A stretch of DNA of 64,000 nt, taken from Eutypella sp. D-1. Its lineage: Eukaryota; Ascomycota; Sordariomycetes; Xylariales; Diatrypaceae. The position numbers and the translations under genes are program-made. A model generated the notes under the pieces. The model saw nothing but the letters and a program-made list of their open reading frames with translations, did not search any database and was not told where the DNA came from. Positions 35,901 through 47,440 of the stretch are shown here, piece after piece; positions within the stretch are counted from its first letter, which is position 1; the number at the start of each line of letters is the position of its first letter. The stretch spans positions 186,001 through 250,000 of the forward strand of contig JAJTTP010000005.1 in assembly GCA_023313575.1 (NCBI GenBank), given 5' to 3'.

Positions 35901-38900
35901 TTGAACACTAGCTAATAGCTTCTTCACTCGCCTCGAATCTCTTATGGATGATTAATGAGTCTACAAAGCACTAACAATAATAGAATTGTCATAGATACCT
36001 ACCACATGGTCCACAAGGTTGCCTTTTTGTTTCCAGATCGGCATTTAGCATCGAGGAGGCGTCAAGCCACAGAGGCAGTTACAGCTGCATATCCTTCTTG
36101 TCCTCCTACCAACTTACATGCACTAACGTACCGCACCCCATCCGTCCAATATGCGCGACTCCGACTTGGCCATAATGATTCAGGCCGAGATTATCAAGCT
36201 GGAGACATTGTGGATTTTCTTTCATGTAGCAGCTGCCAATTTTCCCACACGTTCGTCCTTGCGTGTAGTAATGTGATGTCCATAGTTGCATGGGACCGAT
36301 GCCGCCACCTAAGGGCCCAATGGCGGGAACTATCGAAGGCACCCCCTCTCGGTCGATCGGCTCAGGCAACCACCCGCCGGGATTTAGTAGTCGACCTATC
36401 CATTGGTGTCATTCGTTTTCTGTCCTTTCTAGGCCCCTGGACGCGTTGACGATCCGTTTCGTTAGCAAGGCACAACGCACACCCGCATCCTTTCCATTCA
36501 AGTCGGGGCTTTAAAAATAGGAAGCCTGCGGTGATCCTGTGAAGGGGTGATTGTGTTCCATGTTCATGCCGTCCCCCGACACTAGAGATTCAAGCCACCA
36601 GCCAACAGGGAGTATAATCCAGCAAGGCTATGCTGTGCGGTTCAGTCGTGTGTATATGATGGAACTGCAGGTTTAAACGGGCCTAAGATAAGCATCACGT
36701 ATCTTGATCCAATGAGCCACATGACGGTCCTCCTATGTTTTACTGTCTACTCTTCGTAGGCGCCTCCAGCTTGCTCAGCAGACTGCAGATCATCGGACTA
36801 GCTAGAGGCAGAGAAGGTCAGCTATCAGCCCCAAACCGACGCTGCAGCACGCAGCCTTGTAGATCATCTTGAGGGATGTTGTGCCGCATGTTGCCATTGA
36901 ATGGACCCGTGTTACTGCAATTCTGCCTGGTAGGCAGGAAGTTAAATGCGTATGTACGCATATAGCTAGCATTGTTGGATGGGTGTTGCTCCGTGCCGCC
37001 ATCGCCGCCGCCGCCGCAGCACCAGCCCCACCCCCTTCCCATGTAGGAAAAGATGCGGTGTAACCCTCAAGTCGATAATGTTAGTCGAGCCAGGCGCCGC
37101 AGCCACGCCTTAACCCCAGTTGCGAATACGTATTCTTACAGTGTTGGGTGCCCACACGTTGGCTGGTGCGGCCGATAATACGCCGTTCGTTCCCGTTCTC
37201 TCTTTCTCGGTCCCGAGCCGTATAAGCCTCATTCTGTCGTAACCCAGCACCAAAGCTAGCGGTTTTCCATGTCGCATGTACTGCTTCCAAGCTTGTTTGG
37301 ACTCCCTCTAATGCCCAGAAGCCCAGAAGCAGAGCAGAAATAATCTCTGGGCTGATTTGGTTGTCATACATGCCTCGCCCACAACCCACCTCATGGCAAA
37401 GTCTGCGAACTCACATAAATCTTGCTCTAAGATGGTATCGTCATTTGCACATAGGTAGATGTAAATGCAAAAATCATTTTCCGAGTTTGCCATTGAGCTG
37501 CGTGTGGCTTTGGATATAAACGTGGTTGTCGCACCTTGACTCACCTATAGAATCTGGCCCTGGATCCTGATTGAAGGCCGTTAGTGTCTGTTGATGAATC
37601 ACTACATACCATGCAGCCACTGATTCCACCTTGAAGCTTTGCTTTTCGTTGAGCCCTTTATTATGTTCTGGAATCCCTTGTGTTAAGGCATTGCAGTCAA
37701 CGCTCAATACGTAAGACGTAGCTCAGTCTACTTTACCTTACACCCGGAGGAGGCGGCGATGCGCGGCTATGGCTGAATGAGCGATACGAGGTGGTTGGCC
37801 GACATCTTAACTGGTCGGTAGGGTGATTCTGCCGGTCGATTTTCGCCCTTTCGGCCCTGCAGTTTTCGTAGTCGACTCGGCATTCGCACTTCGCCTTTCC
37901 CCGTTATCTTTCTTGTCGATCTAGGACGCCGTTGCCTTCCATGTGACTCCAAGCCGCACAGGGATTGGGGAGTAGGAGACGACGCACAGGCGAAGAGGAC
38001 GTGCACCGTGGAATGCGAGTGATCCTTCATTCATCGTGCGACGTCCTGCGTGTCGGGTCGCTTCGGCTAAGACGACGAGAAGTAGAATCGTTTGCTGGCA
38101 GTCATCGTAAGATTCTCTCGCGGTCAATACCGTTTTGGCAAATCCATTGCATTGCATAGATAATGGGCGGCCAGGACATGAAGCCATGTCGGTCTGATTT
38201 TGTGTGTAGGGACGAGTAGCGTCGTATTCCGCGTTCCGATTCTGGAGGGTGGCACACGAAATTCTGTCATCAGAATTGCGTGGACAAGCACTTGCATTAA
38301 TATTGTATCCTGGCAACCAGTTCGCATTTTAACCCACCCCAAGCTTTTCTCCCTCCCCTCTTTCCTAATTACCTCCCGCGCACGAACCACATGACAAGGG
38401 GGTAACGTGCTTGTCAACTCCCCTGCCTCCCTTCCCCGTCGGGTCTTCGGACTTCTTGCAGGACGATCAACGTCCCCGGGTCCCCAGATGCTACCCGCGC
38501 CAAGCACCATACCATTCAAGGTCCGAGCCGGAGGATTGGTACCGTTTGATCAGATCGATCTACCACATCGTAGCGGGAGTGACACGTCCCATCGGCGTAC
38601 TGCTACTCTGTGAGTTCGCTGCAACAATGGCACGTTGCACCTACTGCAACCCTGCGCATTCTGATTCCTAGTCTGAAATCCTTAGCACATAGACCTCAAT
38701 TGAGGTCATTTGGCAGGGGTTCCATTAAACTACATACATCGAGCTACTTCGACTCTCGTTCAAAGTTACGATATACCAAATCACAAAGTGGTCTTTCCAC
38801 ATACGAAACGAATTAAAGTAGTTAATAACTGTCAAGGACATAATCAACTGTGTAGCCTCACGTAGGCGTATTCGGCAATCCATTTGCGTCAAAATGAGGG

Positions 38901-41900
38901 ATTATCGGTAAGAGGCGCTCACATCCATAAGCCCCGAAAGCGGCACCGGTGAGGACCTAGTCACAATACATGATAGCTAATCGTCCTGCAATTAGAACGT
39001 GTGTCTGTGACCATAGATCTGACTGTCATGTAAGACCTTATCAGCGCGCCAGCTTGCCAGCTATTTCGATCGGATTCATACATCACAAATAGGGTAGACT
39101 GGCCTCTCGCTGTTAAGGATTGCCTGTATGCTTTTGGAGATGAATCTGGAGTGTGTATTCAACCGAGACAGCGCAGATGGATATTGTATGATGGCTTGAT
39201 TAGTTAAAAGTAACAGAAAGGGGTCACTCCCTTTCTGGCAGCCACTGAGAATGTCTGTGCGACATCCGTGGAGGCGGTCCGTGGCAATCAAATCTCCACC
39301 CGTCTCCCATCTGATGCTTCACAGGTAAGGTCCAGGGTTGACGCCAGGGCCCTTCACACGGCCCGAGATCAATCAAGACCGATGCGGATAGATTCAGTTC
39401 CATTATCATCGCGTGTAAATCTTGGGTTCGTACGAACAGATAATGTCCATCCAGCTAGATCGGGCTGTGATAACGTCCTTCTCAAGTTACACGGTGTTAA
39501 AGTAGTACAATATGTCAAACTCCTATCCGCTAGATACTGCTGCCTAATATACCGATTTATACTGAAAACAGCGAGGCCCGAGACAATGATGATAGCGGCT
39601 TCTCACCGTAGCTTGCATAATGGAGCTAGGTCGTGACCATGCGCGCGAACCGTGCGTAATACACACTCAACTATCACAGACACTAGATGAACGGACTGCC
39701 GTACCGCATTGAAAATACTAGCAACAAATGAATCGAACTACTGCCTTACCTCGAAACTCTATCAAATGCGTCTAGTCAACCACAGGCGCTATGAGTTGTA
39801 AACGACCACCCGGGTCCCCATGGTAGGGGAGTGTCAGGGTTATATTTCATTCCACTTCATCATAAGCAAGCTATTATGACATGCCGTCCTTCACGCTGAC
39901 ATGATGTCCCTTATATTCTAGGACGGCTCCCAGAACAATGGCTTAGACCCAGAAGCAGCAGTGGCTGGACAATGGACCAGTGAGGGAGGCGATACCCGGC
40001 CGCGCGTATGGTCTGAAACAAACGGGCGTTCGTTCGTTCGCCGCACAGAAATGCCTCCCTTTCCCCTCGGACCCCTCCCACTCTTCGCGAACCGGGCGTG
40101 CAGCCGTCCACATACCGAGAGTACGATGGAGAGACACAGCATAGATCAGTAATGCTGGGCGATCGTAAGCAGGTCCAAGTATGGTTTCGAATAGGGCCAA
40201 CCAGGACTCTCGTCTCGCGCGATTTCTGAGGGGGGGGAGTAGGTTATGTAGGGAAGTTAAGACAGGAGAACACATCTCATTCGTTGCTCTCTCTTCACCG
40301 TACTCAACTGGGACGATGGGATGACGTCTACGATGGTGTCTCCGCATTATCATTGCTGCTCCATGTAGGCTCCCTATCTACGAGTGACCGTTCACTAGGA
40401 GGGCACTAGGACGGCGCAATTTGACGTTTCTTACAAGCCTTTCCTTTTTTCTTTCTCCCATCCCCTCCTTCTCTCTACTCTCTAACCCACCGTCACTTAC
40501 CATCACACCGATGATGAAAGCTAGGCGGCCACTGGCAGATTGATCGGCCTATCGCACGACGTCCCTTCCACTCAGTGACGGCATTCGTACAGCCGAAGCT
40601 GCGCACCGCTTCTGGCGAGGGGAAGACTTATTACGCAGGCCTTATATGCTCACTGGTTCCCCCTTTTCCCCACTCCATCTACTCTAGAGGAGCAAGGGAG
40701 GAGGTATATAAGATGGCCGAATGTCCGTCTCGGTGTTTAGTCTTCTAGCACACACATATATACGCACGCACTCAGCTGTCATCCAAGACGCCTAGAATCC
40801 CGCTGCCCTCGACCGGGGCCCTGGTCGACCAATCTCGAACGCGGTCTCGCCGCCCCCGTGCAGCACCAGTACCCGCCACGCCCAGGGGCTTGACCATCGA
40901 TAATGTGGCCGTCCCACTGTGACGGCGCCTGCCGAGGCCATCTGGGGTAACATTGAGGCTGATGATCACATGAGCGGACATGCCTCGCCAGGAGGACCGA
41001 TAAAGCCGGGCGGTTGTGCGGCTGACTGGTCGGCCATGACATCCCGAATTGGAAACGCTGCCGATGTGGTTGCCATATGTGGGGGTTCCTGAGAGAGGGC
41101 TTTAGGGAAGGCACATCGACTGCCTCGGAGGGCGATGGCACGAGGAGCACATTTGAGCAGCATAAGACGCCAACCGAGAGAAGAAAGACGTGGCACGGCG
41201 CACGATATGGGATAATGGGTCTTCAAGAGGAGGGATACACCGTGGGGGAAAAAAGGATGATTTGAAAATCGGTCAGCAGGCAGAACAGAACGTGTGGGGT
41301 ATATCAGCAATGACATCTGCGTACTAGGGACTAACTATCATCATCTACCCGGTTACGCCACCCGTGCGGTCCCGATATTACTCTGATCCTAGCGCTCGAC
41401 CACTCGGCTATTGGCGTTTCGCTGGTCAGGGGTATCAAAACGCGCTCGCCGATATAGTGCAGGGGTTGCTTGGGGTGGTGTCTGCGCACAGTAGGTCAGT
41501 AATAGTTAACTAGTGGCAGGTTGTGGTTGTGGTGGATGCAAGCAATGGGCCACCTGGCGCCCTGGCGACGATATCAGCGAGGTCACATCACCACCAATAC
41601 ACACTACACTAGAACGCGACCACGCCACGAACACCATGACCACCACCCGAGTGGCTGGATGTCACTATGTCTGCGAAGCATTGTCATAGACTGGCCGCTT
41701 ATCTAGGACGTGCGTTTGCTAGGCACAGCCCCAACGTGTGTCGATGAAAAAGGACTCCCGACCGATCCGATCCGTCCGACGACATCGCAAGGCACCTACT
41801 TGATATGCACGTAATGCATGAGGCGTTTCCCGGCCTCCAGGCAACCGCTAACACCCTCACATACACCTGCCACATCTCCACGGGGGGTTACCAAATTGAT

Positions 41901-42952
41901 ACGTATGGGATTGGAGGGCGTGGAAGGGCTCGGCCGTCAGGTTCCTTGAATGCATAGAAGGGGGAGGTGTGTTCGGCGACAAGCCAGCCTTGGATCTAAA
42001 CATCAGCCTCCGCGGAATGAATTATACCTTTTCGAAACCCAAAAGTAAGTCGCCACCAGCGTAGATAGGCTGCCGCCGCCTTTAGCCACCACTCTAGCAC
42101 CAACGCCGGCTGCGCTGGAGATGGCTAATGTATGAAATCAGTACTGTGGTGGTTTGTCTGGCTAGGTCATCGTCAGGTCATCGGCGCGTACGGATTACCG
42201 AGTCCTCGTGTATTTTCACGTTTCACTTCAGTGGGCATGGGCAAGAAAAAGGAGAAAAGAAAGAAAAAAAGGGCAGTCGATGACATAACGACTACCGCGA
42301 AGGCGAAAACAGCAAGGAGTAGCGGATGAACGGGCCGAACGAAAAGGTCCCCATGTCCCTATCAGCAGAGAAGGTTTACATTTACTAGCGGCTGGAATTG
42401 CTCTGGTTCCTTAGGCACTCCATAGAACCTACAGATCGTCCCTGCCTATGCACTCACTCATGTAGTCTGGACGCCAAAAGGCTTGACATATGATGCTATA
42501 ATGGGTGTGTAGAGCTAAGACCCCAGTAACTAACAACACCAGACCTCTGTATTCTAGATAATCATGGTGAGGCCAGCACGCCACACCAAAGATATCCCTG
42601 GAACCAGGAGGGTCCTGTTCCCCGTATGACGGGCTTTGAAAAAAATGGCAAGCTAGAATGAAACACACAGTGCGCGCGCGGCCGCGGTCGTGAAGTCCGA
42701 AGCATCTTGACTTGTTCCACATACGTCAGAGAATTATGTACAGCTGGTCTACATAGGGTATTTCTTCCTCTCATGAATCCATTTTCGTCATCGAAACCAC
42801 ACCTACCACCCGATGCGTCGGTCATAAAAAAGCATTACGAGACAAGCGTCTAGCTCCGCCAAGGACAACATATTAACGCCATTCAAAAACGCCTATCGTG
42901 ACTTGCGTTTTGAGCAATACAATTCCGCCGGGGGGTGAGGGGGGCTAGAGCT
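32918..42952. other. 10-kb region without a recognised gene
   Basis: The left end is the promoter of the CMR1-like gene. No open frame exceeds about 165 codons, most overlap frames on the other strand, and none shows a known motif. I checked it for transposase, reverse transcriptase, P450 and melanin-gene fragments and saw none. It holds a run of 14 G at 34568 and, at 40703-40710, a TATATAAG box in plus orientation with no recognisable gene downstream. Confidence 0.45.
34568..34581. repeat. Poly-G tract (14)
   Basis: Homopolymer of 14 G in non-coding DNA, flanked by AT-rich sequence. Confidence 0.85.
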
Positions 42953-42961
42953 CTAGAGCTC
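42948..42961. repeat. 14-bp perfect palindrome over the RPC1 stop codon
   Basis: GAGCTCTAGAGCTC is its own reverse complement and contains the TAG stop of the RNA polymerase III subunit gene (42953-42955). It could form a small hairpin at the end of the coding sequence. Confidence 0.7.
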
Positions 42962-45900
42962 CCCCCCTGCCCTGGATCGCCTCTTGGCGCCTCGGGCTAG
43001 TTCCTGCTCCTCGACCCAGACGTCCTCGAAGACGGTCGGGAGCTGCTTGACTTGCCCGTCCTTGAGGCCGAGGCGGCGCACGACCTGGAAGGCGCCCGTG
43101 CCGAGCGTCATGGTCTGGCCCATGATGATCTTCTCGCTGACGCCCTCGATGTGGTCGGCCTTCATGCCGGCGGCGGCCTCGAAGAGGTGGTCGGGCGTCT
43201 TCTCGAAGGAGGCCAGCTGCAGCACGCTGTCACGCATCTTGGAGAGGCCGAAGCGCGTGATCCCGAGGATCTCGCCCTTGTACGTCATCACGTCGGCGAG
43301 CAGTTCCATGTGTCGGGGATCGATACCCATTTCGCTCATGACAGCGCTGATCTCCTTTGCGATGGTCGCCCTGGCCGCCTCGATGCCCAAAACATCGCGA
43401 CATTCCAGGATGCTATTCGTAGTGACAGCTTTTCCAACCACACCTTCCGTGTTCATGCATTCCCTCAACCCATAGCCCTCAACGAGAACAGTGTTTATAA
43501 ACTCGCCCTTCTTCTCCTTCGACTCCTCAGATTGAATGATTGCACGGGTGGCTTCGGGGTACCCTGAAATAGGAACTGTAGGAAGCACACGTTTCAAATG
43601 ACTGACACGTACAAGTAGGTCTGTCATCGACTCTGCGATAGCGGCTTTGCTTCTCGGGGCCGCCCGTTTGCTAGCTGTAGTATCCTGGTCGGGGCCTCGG
43701 ACCGTGATTTCGATTGTGGCATCCTGAGGGAAGACTTCAATGTCGCTTTCCGGAATCTTAAGCTTCTTTTGCTTCAAGATAGACTTCTTAATATCGTATA
43801 GACCGATGCCAAGGTGCATGCCTTCGAGTGTCTCTGTGTTGATGTGAAGCGTGATAAAAGACCTATACGGTGACCATTCGTCATCGATGATACGGAGCAC
43901 GTCCTCGATGTATGTTTTCTCGATACGAGATCTCACAAGATGCGCCGCTTCTATCTTCTGGTTGTTCTGAAGCGGGCAGGCGATGACGGGTGTACTGATT
44001 ACCTTAGAGGCGTTGATGATCTCCTTGATACGTGGCACACCTTGGGTGATACTCATACCAGCGACACCAGCGAAATGGAAAGTTTTCAGGGTCATTTGGG
44101 TTCCGGGTTCGCCGATGGAATGTGCACCCACGGCTCCTACAGCGTGGCCTGGCTCGACACGTGCCTTGATGTATTTCTCTAGGCAGAGGCGCACAAACTT
44201 TGTCAGGGTCCGCTTGGTGACTTTGACGACTCTCTCGGAGGCGAGTTTCGCAAGCTTTCCGTTCTCTTGCTTGAGGATTGCTGCAACCGAAGTGTTCGGC
44301 TTTTCAAGCATGGGTTTTAGACCGGCAGCTCGCCGAAAATTGGCTAACTTCTTGGCGATATTGTTTAGATGGTTGTCTATCGTAGCCAGGAATCTGCGGT
44401 TGCTCTCGTATTCATCCAGGGCATAGTCGCTCTTATCGGTATACGCTAGAGGTTCCCCGTGGAGCAACCCTCTCCTTTGTAGACGGTCGCGTTCAGGTTT
44501 GAGTAAAGCATCGCAAAGCTCCACAATTTCGAATGGCAACAGAGCACGGTCAGTATTCTTCCGCGTAATGTTCTCTGCGTGGGACCATGTTCGCGCGAAA
44601 TTAACCGGAACGGCATCGCCTTCCATGTCAACGGGGTCAAGTTTATCCGCGCCGAACTGGAACTGGACTACTCCACCACCAGAAGTTCTCACTGTGTCAT
44701 CGTACTCAGTCGAGAGATCCTCCAACGATTTCATAAGACGTCGGGACATATAGCCCGTCTCTGCTGTCTTGACGGCGGTATCAACCAGACCCTCGCGACC
44801 GGAGATGGCATGGAAGAGGAACTCAGTAGGCAGCAAGCCCGTATAGAAGCTATTGCGCACGAAACCTTTCGCCGGCGCGTGACGAGTGTTCTTGTGGAAA
44901 TGTGGTAGGGTGCGGTCTTGGAAACCGTCGGCCACACGCGATCCCGAGATGATCTGCTGTCCGACGACAGCCACCATCTGAGCAACGTTGATATTCGATC
45001 CCTTGGATCCGGACGAGGCCATGATCCATGGTGCGTTATTGATGCTAAGCGTCTTGATACAGTACTCTCCTGCCTCTTGACGGACTTTGCTGAGGGCACC
45101 GGAAATCTTGTTTTCCAGCGTCTCTTCCATGCTGCACCCAGCCGCCTTCTGTAGCTTACGCGTATTAAACTGCTCGATGAATTCGTCTGATTTCTGATAT
45201 GCATCGGCCACGAGAAGTTGCTTTGCTTCTGTTAAGGCATTGGAGGGGAATACGTCTCCAATTCCGATAGAGAACCCCTGATTTGTCAACATTCGCGCAC
45301 ATAGTTTAGCCAACCGATTCATGCAAGTCACGGTTTCATCAGGTCCAAAATCTCGAAGGATGACGTAGAAAATGGAGTCCTTTTTCCCGGAACCCACGGT
45401 GGATTTGTCCATTCTGCCACACATGACTTCGGAATTTCTGACAACAAGCCAACCATCCTTGGGGCACATATCTGGTGCAAGTTTCTGCTCAGATTCAGCT
45501 GATCGCTTATCAGGTGGGACATACTCTCTGCACTTAGCGTCGAGGTTGACTTTGACAGGGGAGCGTTTATTGGGGCGCATGAGAACGCTGAAGACTTGCT
45601 TGCCAGTCCATAGTCTCTTCGGTGCCATGATGGCGGGAGGCGGAAGGTCGAGATGGGTGATTCCATCCATCATGTGCATACAAATGTAAGTGAAAGTTTT
45701 TCGATCGAAGAAATTGTCCTTGCTACTCAGGATGTACGCAGCGGTGATGAAATCCTGCGTCGCCGCAATGACGGGTTCTCCATTCTTGGGAGTAGCTAAA
45801 TTGTGCTTGACTCCCATTAGGTTCGTAGCTTCGGCGCGGGCTTCCTCGGTCTGGGGAACGTGAAGATTCATTTCGTCGCCATCGAAATCGGCATTGTATG

Positions 45901-47440
45901 GCCCGCACACACACTCATTAAGACGAAAAGTTCGCCAAGGTCGAATCTTGGCTAAGTGACTCATGATACTGAGCTTGTGAAGCGAGGGTTGCCGGTTGAA
46001 CAGAACGATGTCACCATCCTCCAGATGGCGTTCGACAACATCGCCAAAACGGAGATCCCTGGCGGCTAATTCCCTGTCGCCGAACTTCAGAGATGTTCTT
46101 GAGGGCGGATGATCGCCGTCACTTTTCAGCACGGCATTTGCCCCAGGATGAACATCCGGCCCGTTCAGGACACATTGTTTCAGCTTGTCGAGATTGTCCC
46201 TATGAACTCTCTCAGGGTAGGTCAGGTTCTTGGCGACGAGGATAGGCACGGCCACCTCATCAATTCCCAGATTTGGGTCGGGCGAAATAACTGTCCGGCC
46301 AGAGAAATCGACACGCTTTCCCGAAAGGTTACCTCGGAAGCGGCCCTGCTTACCCTTGAGGCGCTGGCAGAAACCTCTCATGGTTTTCGGTACGCCACTG
46401 GCCTGCAAGCCTGGGGTGTCACTGTTGACGTAGACAGCAATCTGAAGCTGCAAGTATTCCCATTGTTCCATGATGGTCGATAGCGTAGTACCTTTCTGGA
46501 GTGCTGCGCGGATCAAGCCACATGCGAAGACAATGTCTGACAGGCGGGTGGTAATATCGTCTTCATTACTAGCTCCCTCTTGAGCGACCGAGGGTCGAAT
46601 ACAGACGGGAGGAGCAGGCAGATATTGCCACAGGAACATTTCGGGCCGGCCTTCAGCGGGATCCATGCCCAAGAGCTCACAGTCGGTAGGGCTGATCTGC
46701 TTGAAAAGGTTCAGAACTCGAAGGGGATTCAAATCCTCAAAGGCCTTCCGCATGTGCTTTTCCAGATCACCAATATGCTTCTTGGCGGTCGCAAAGGAAT
46801 TGTCAAACTCGATCTTGCTGGGTGGTGGTTGCTTCTTCTGTGATGTCGATTTGTTGAAAGCCACGAACTTGTCATGGACAAGTTTGAGAGCGCCGATCTT
46901 TCGGATCTGACCGTTGACAGCTCCGCAGTAGGGACAATGTTTATTTTTCCGACACTGCTCGTTGATCTTCTTGCACACGGCAGTGCGGCGCATATTATCT
47001 ATTCCCGGTCGTCTCAGTTCTTTGAGAAAGGCTCGGCGTTCGGGCTCGGTCAGCAGGACTCGGGAGCAGTCCTTGCAGATGTTCTGGAGGACGGTTATGG
47101 TGAATCGCATATAGCCGATATGAAAAGCTGGTAGAGGCAATCGAACGTGGCCAAAATGACCGGTACAGTCCTGAAGTCGCAGTTCACAGGTGGCGCAATG
47201 AGCAGTCTTGCCAGAAATACCCAACCGCTTATCGAGAACACCATGCTGAGTCGGCTCTCTTCCTCTTTCTATATCGTACATAGACCTATCCGAAACTTCG
47301 ATGACGCCCTGGTTGACGATATCCTGATTAGATTGGATGCCGAATTTGATTTGCTTGAATTTTTTCGGAAGTTTGTCGACGACCTGGTGTTTGACGGGCG
47401 CGACTGCCGAAGCACCGCTGGACTCTGTCATTGTCGCCAT
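42953..47440 (-). CDS. RPC1: DNA-directed RNA polymerase III largest subunit (C160/RPC1)
   Basis: Catalytic subunit of RNA polymerase III, which transcribes tRNA, 5S rRNA and other small RNAs in the nucleus. One uninterrupted frame of 1495 residues, close to the 1460 of yeast Rpo31. The clamp zinc site is seen at C82, C85, C92 and H95 (CATCELRLQDCTGHFGH), with a second cysteine group CKDC and CPYCG further on. The catalytic magnesium loop NADFDGDEMN is at 516-525, with D518, D520 and D522. The trigger-loop region GEPGTQMTLKTFHFAG is intact. There is no heptad-repeat tail, which excludes RPB1, and the length and N-terminus fit RPC1 rather than RPA1. The protein ends in a short basic tail (GAKRRSRAGGEL). 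A 14-bp palindrome overlaps the stop codon. Housekeeping gene with no visible link to the melanin cluster. Confidence 0.97.
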   Translation of the reverse strand: MATMTESSGASAVAPVKHQVVDKLPKKFKQIKFGIQSNQDIVNQGVIEVSDRSMYDIERGREPTQHGVLDKRLGISGKTAHCATCELRLQDCTGHFGHVRLPLPAFHIGYMRFTITVLQNICKDCSRVLLTEPERRAFLKELRRPGIDNMRRTAVCKKINEQCRKNKHCPYCGAVNGQIRKIGALKLVHDKFVAFNKSTSQKKQPPPSKIEFDNSFATAKKHIGDLEKHMRKAFEDLNPLRVLNLFKQISPTDCELLGMDPAEGRPEMFLWQYLPAPPVCIRPSVAQEGASNEDDITTRLSDIVFACGLIRAALQKGTTLSTIMEQWEYLQLQIAVYVNSDTPGLQASGVPKTMRGFCQRLKGKQGRFRGNLSGKRVDFSGRTVISPDPNLGIDEVAVPILVAKNLTYPERVHRDNLDKLKQCVLNGPDVHPGANAVLKSDGDHPPSRTSLKFGDRELAARDLRFGDVVERHLEDGDIVLFNRQPSLHKLSIMSHLAKIRPWRTFRLNECVCGPYNADFDGDEMNLHVPQTEEARAEATNLMGVKHNLATPKNGEPVIAATQDFITAAYILSSKDNFFDRKTFTYICMHMMDGITHLDLPPPAIMAPKRLWTGKQVFSVLMRPNKRSPVKVNLDAKCREYVPPDKRSAESEQKLAPDMCPKDGWLVVRNSEVMCGRMDKSTVGSGKKDSIFYVILRDFGPDETVTCMNRLAKLCARMLTNQGFSIGIGDVFPSNALTEAKQLLVADAYQKSDEFIEQFNTRKLQKAAGCSMEETLENKISGALSKVRQEAGEYCIKTLSINNAPWIMASSGSKGSNINVAQMVAVVGQQIISGSRVADGFQDRTLPHFHKNTRHAPAKGFVRNSFYTGLLPTEFLFHAISGREGLVDTAVKTAETGYMSRRLMKSLEDLSTEYDDTVRTSGGGVVQFQFGADKLDPVDMEGDAVPVNFARTWSHAENITRKNTDRALLPFEIVELCDALLKPERDRLQRRGLLHGEPLAYTDKSDYALDEYESNRRFLATIDNHLNNIAKKLANFRRAAGLKPMLEKPNTSVAAILKQENGKLAKLASERVVKVTKRTLTKFVRLCLEKYIKARVEPGHAVGAVGAHSIGEPGTQMTLKTFHFAGVAGMSITQGVPRIKEIINASKVISTPVIACPLQNNQKIEAAHLVRSRIEKTYIEDVLRIIDDEWSPYRSFITLHINTETLEGMHLGIGLYDIKKSILKQKKLKIPESDIEVFPQDATIEITVRGPDQDTTASKRAAPRSKAAIAESMTDLLVRVSHLKRVLPTVPISGYPEATRAIIQSEESKEKKGEFINTVLVEGYGLRECMNTEGVVGKAVTTNSILECRDVLGIEAARATIAKEISAVMSEMGIDPRHMELLADVMTYKGEILGITRFGLSKMRDSVLQLASFEKTPDHLFEAAAGMKADHIEGVSEKIIMGQTMTLGTGAFQVVRRLGLKDGQVKQLPTVFEDVWVEEQELARGAKRRSRAGGEL

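Noticed and set aside
41345..41430. tRNA-like D-arm (TAGCCGAGTGGTCGAGCG on the minus strand) with a 6-bp acceptor-like pairing
   Set aside because: There is no T-arm with a TTCGA loop and the spacing between the paired ends is too short; at best a tRNA fragment.
9154..42952. Scytalone dehydratase or a second naphthol reductase in the cluster
   Set aside because: I looked in all spacers for their motifs and found nothing; they are probably elsewhere in the genome.
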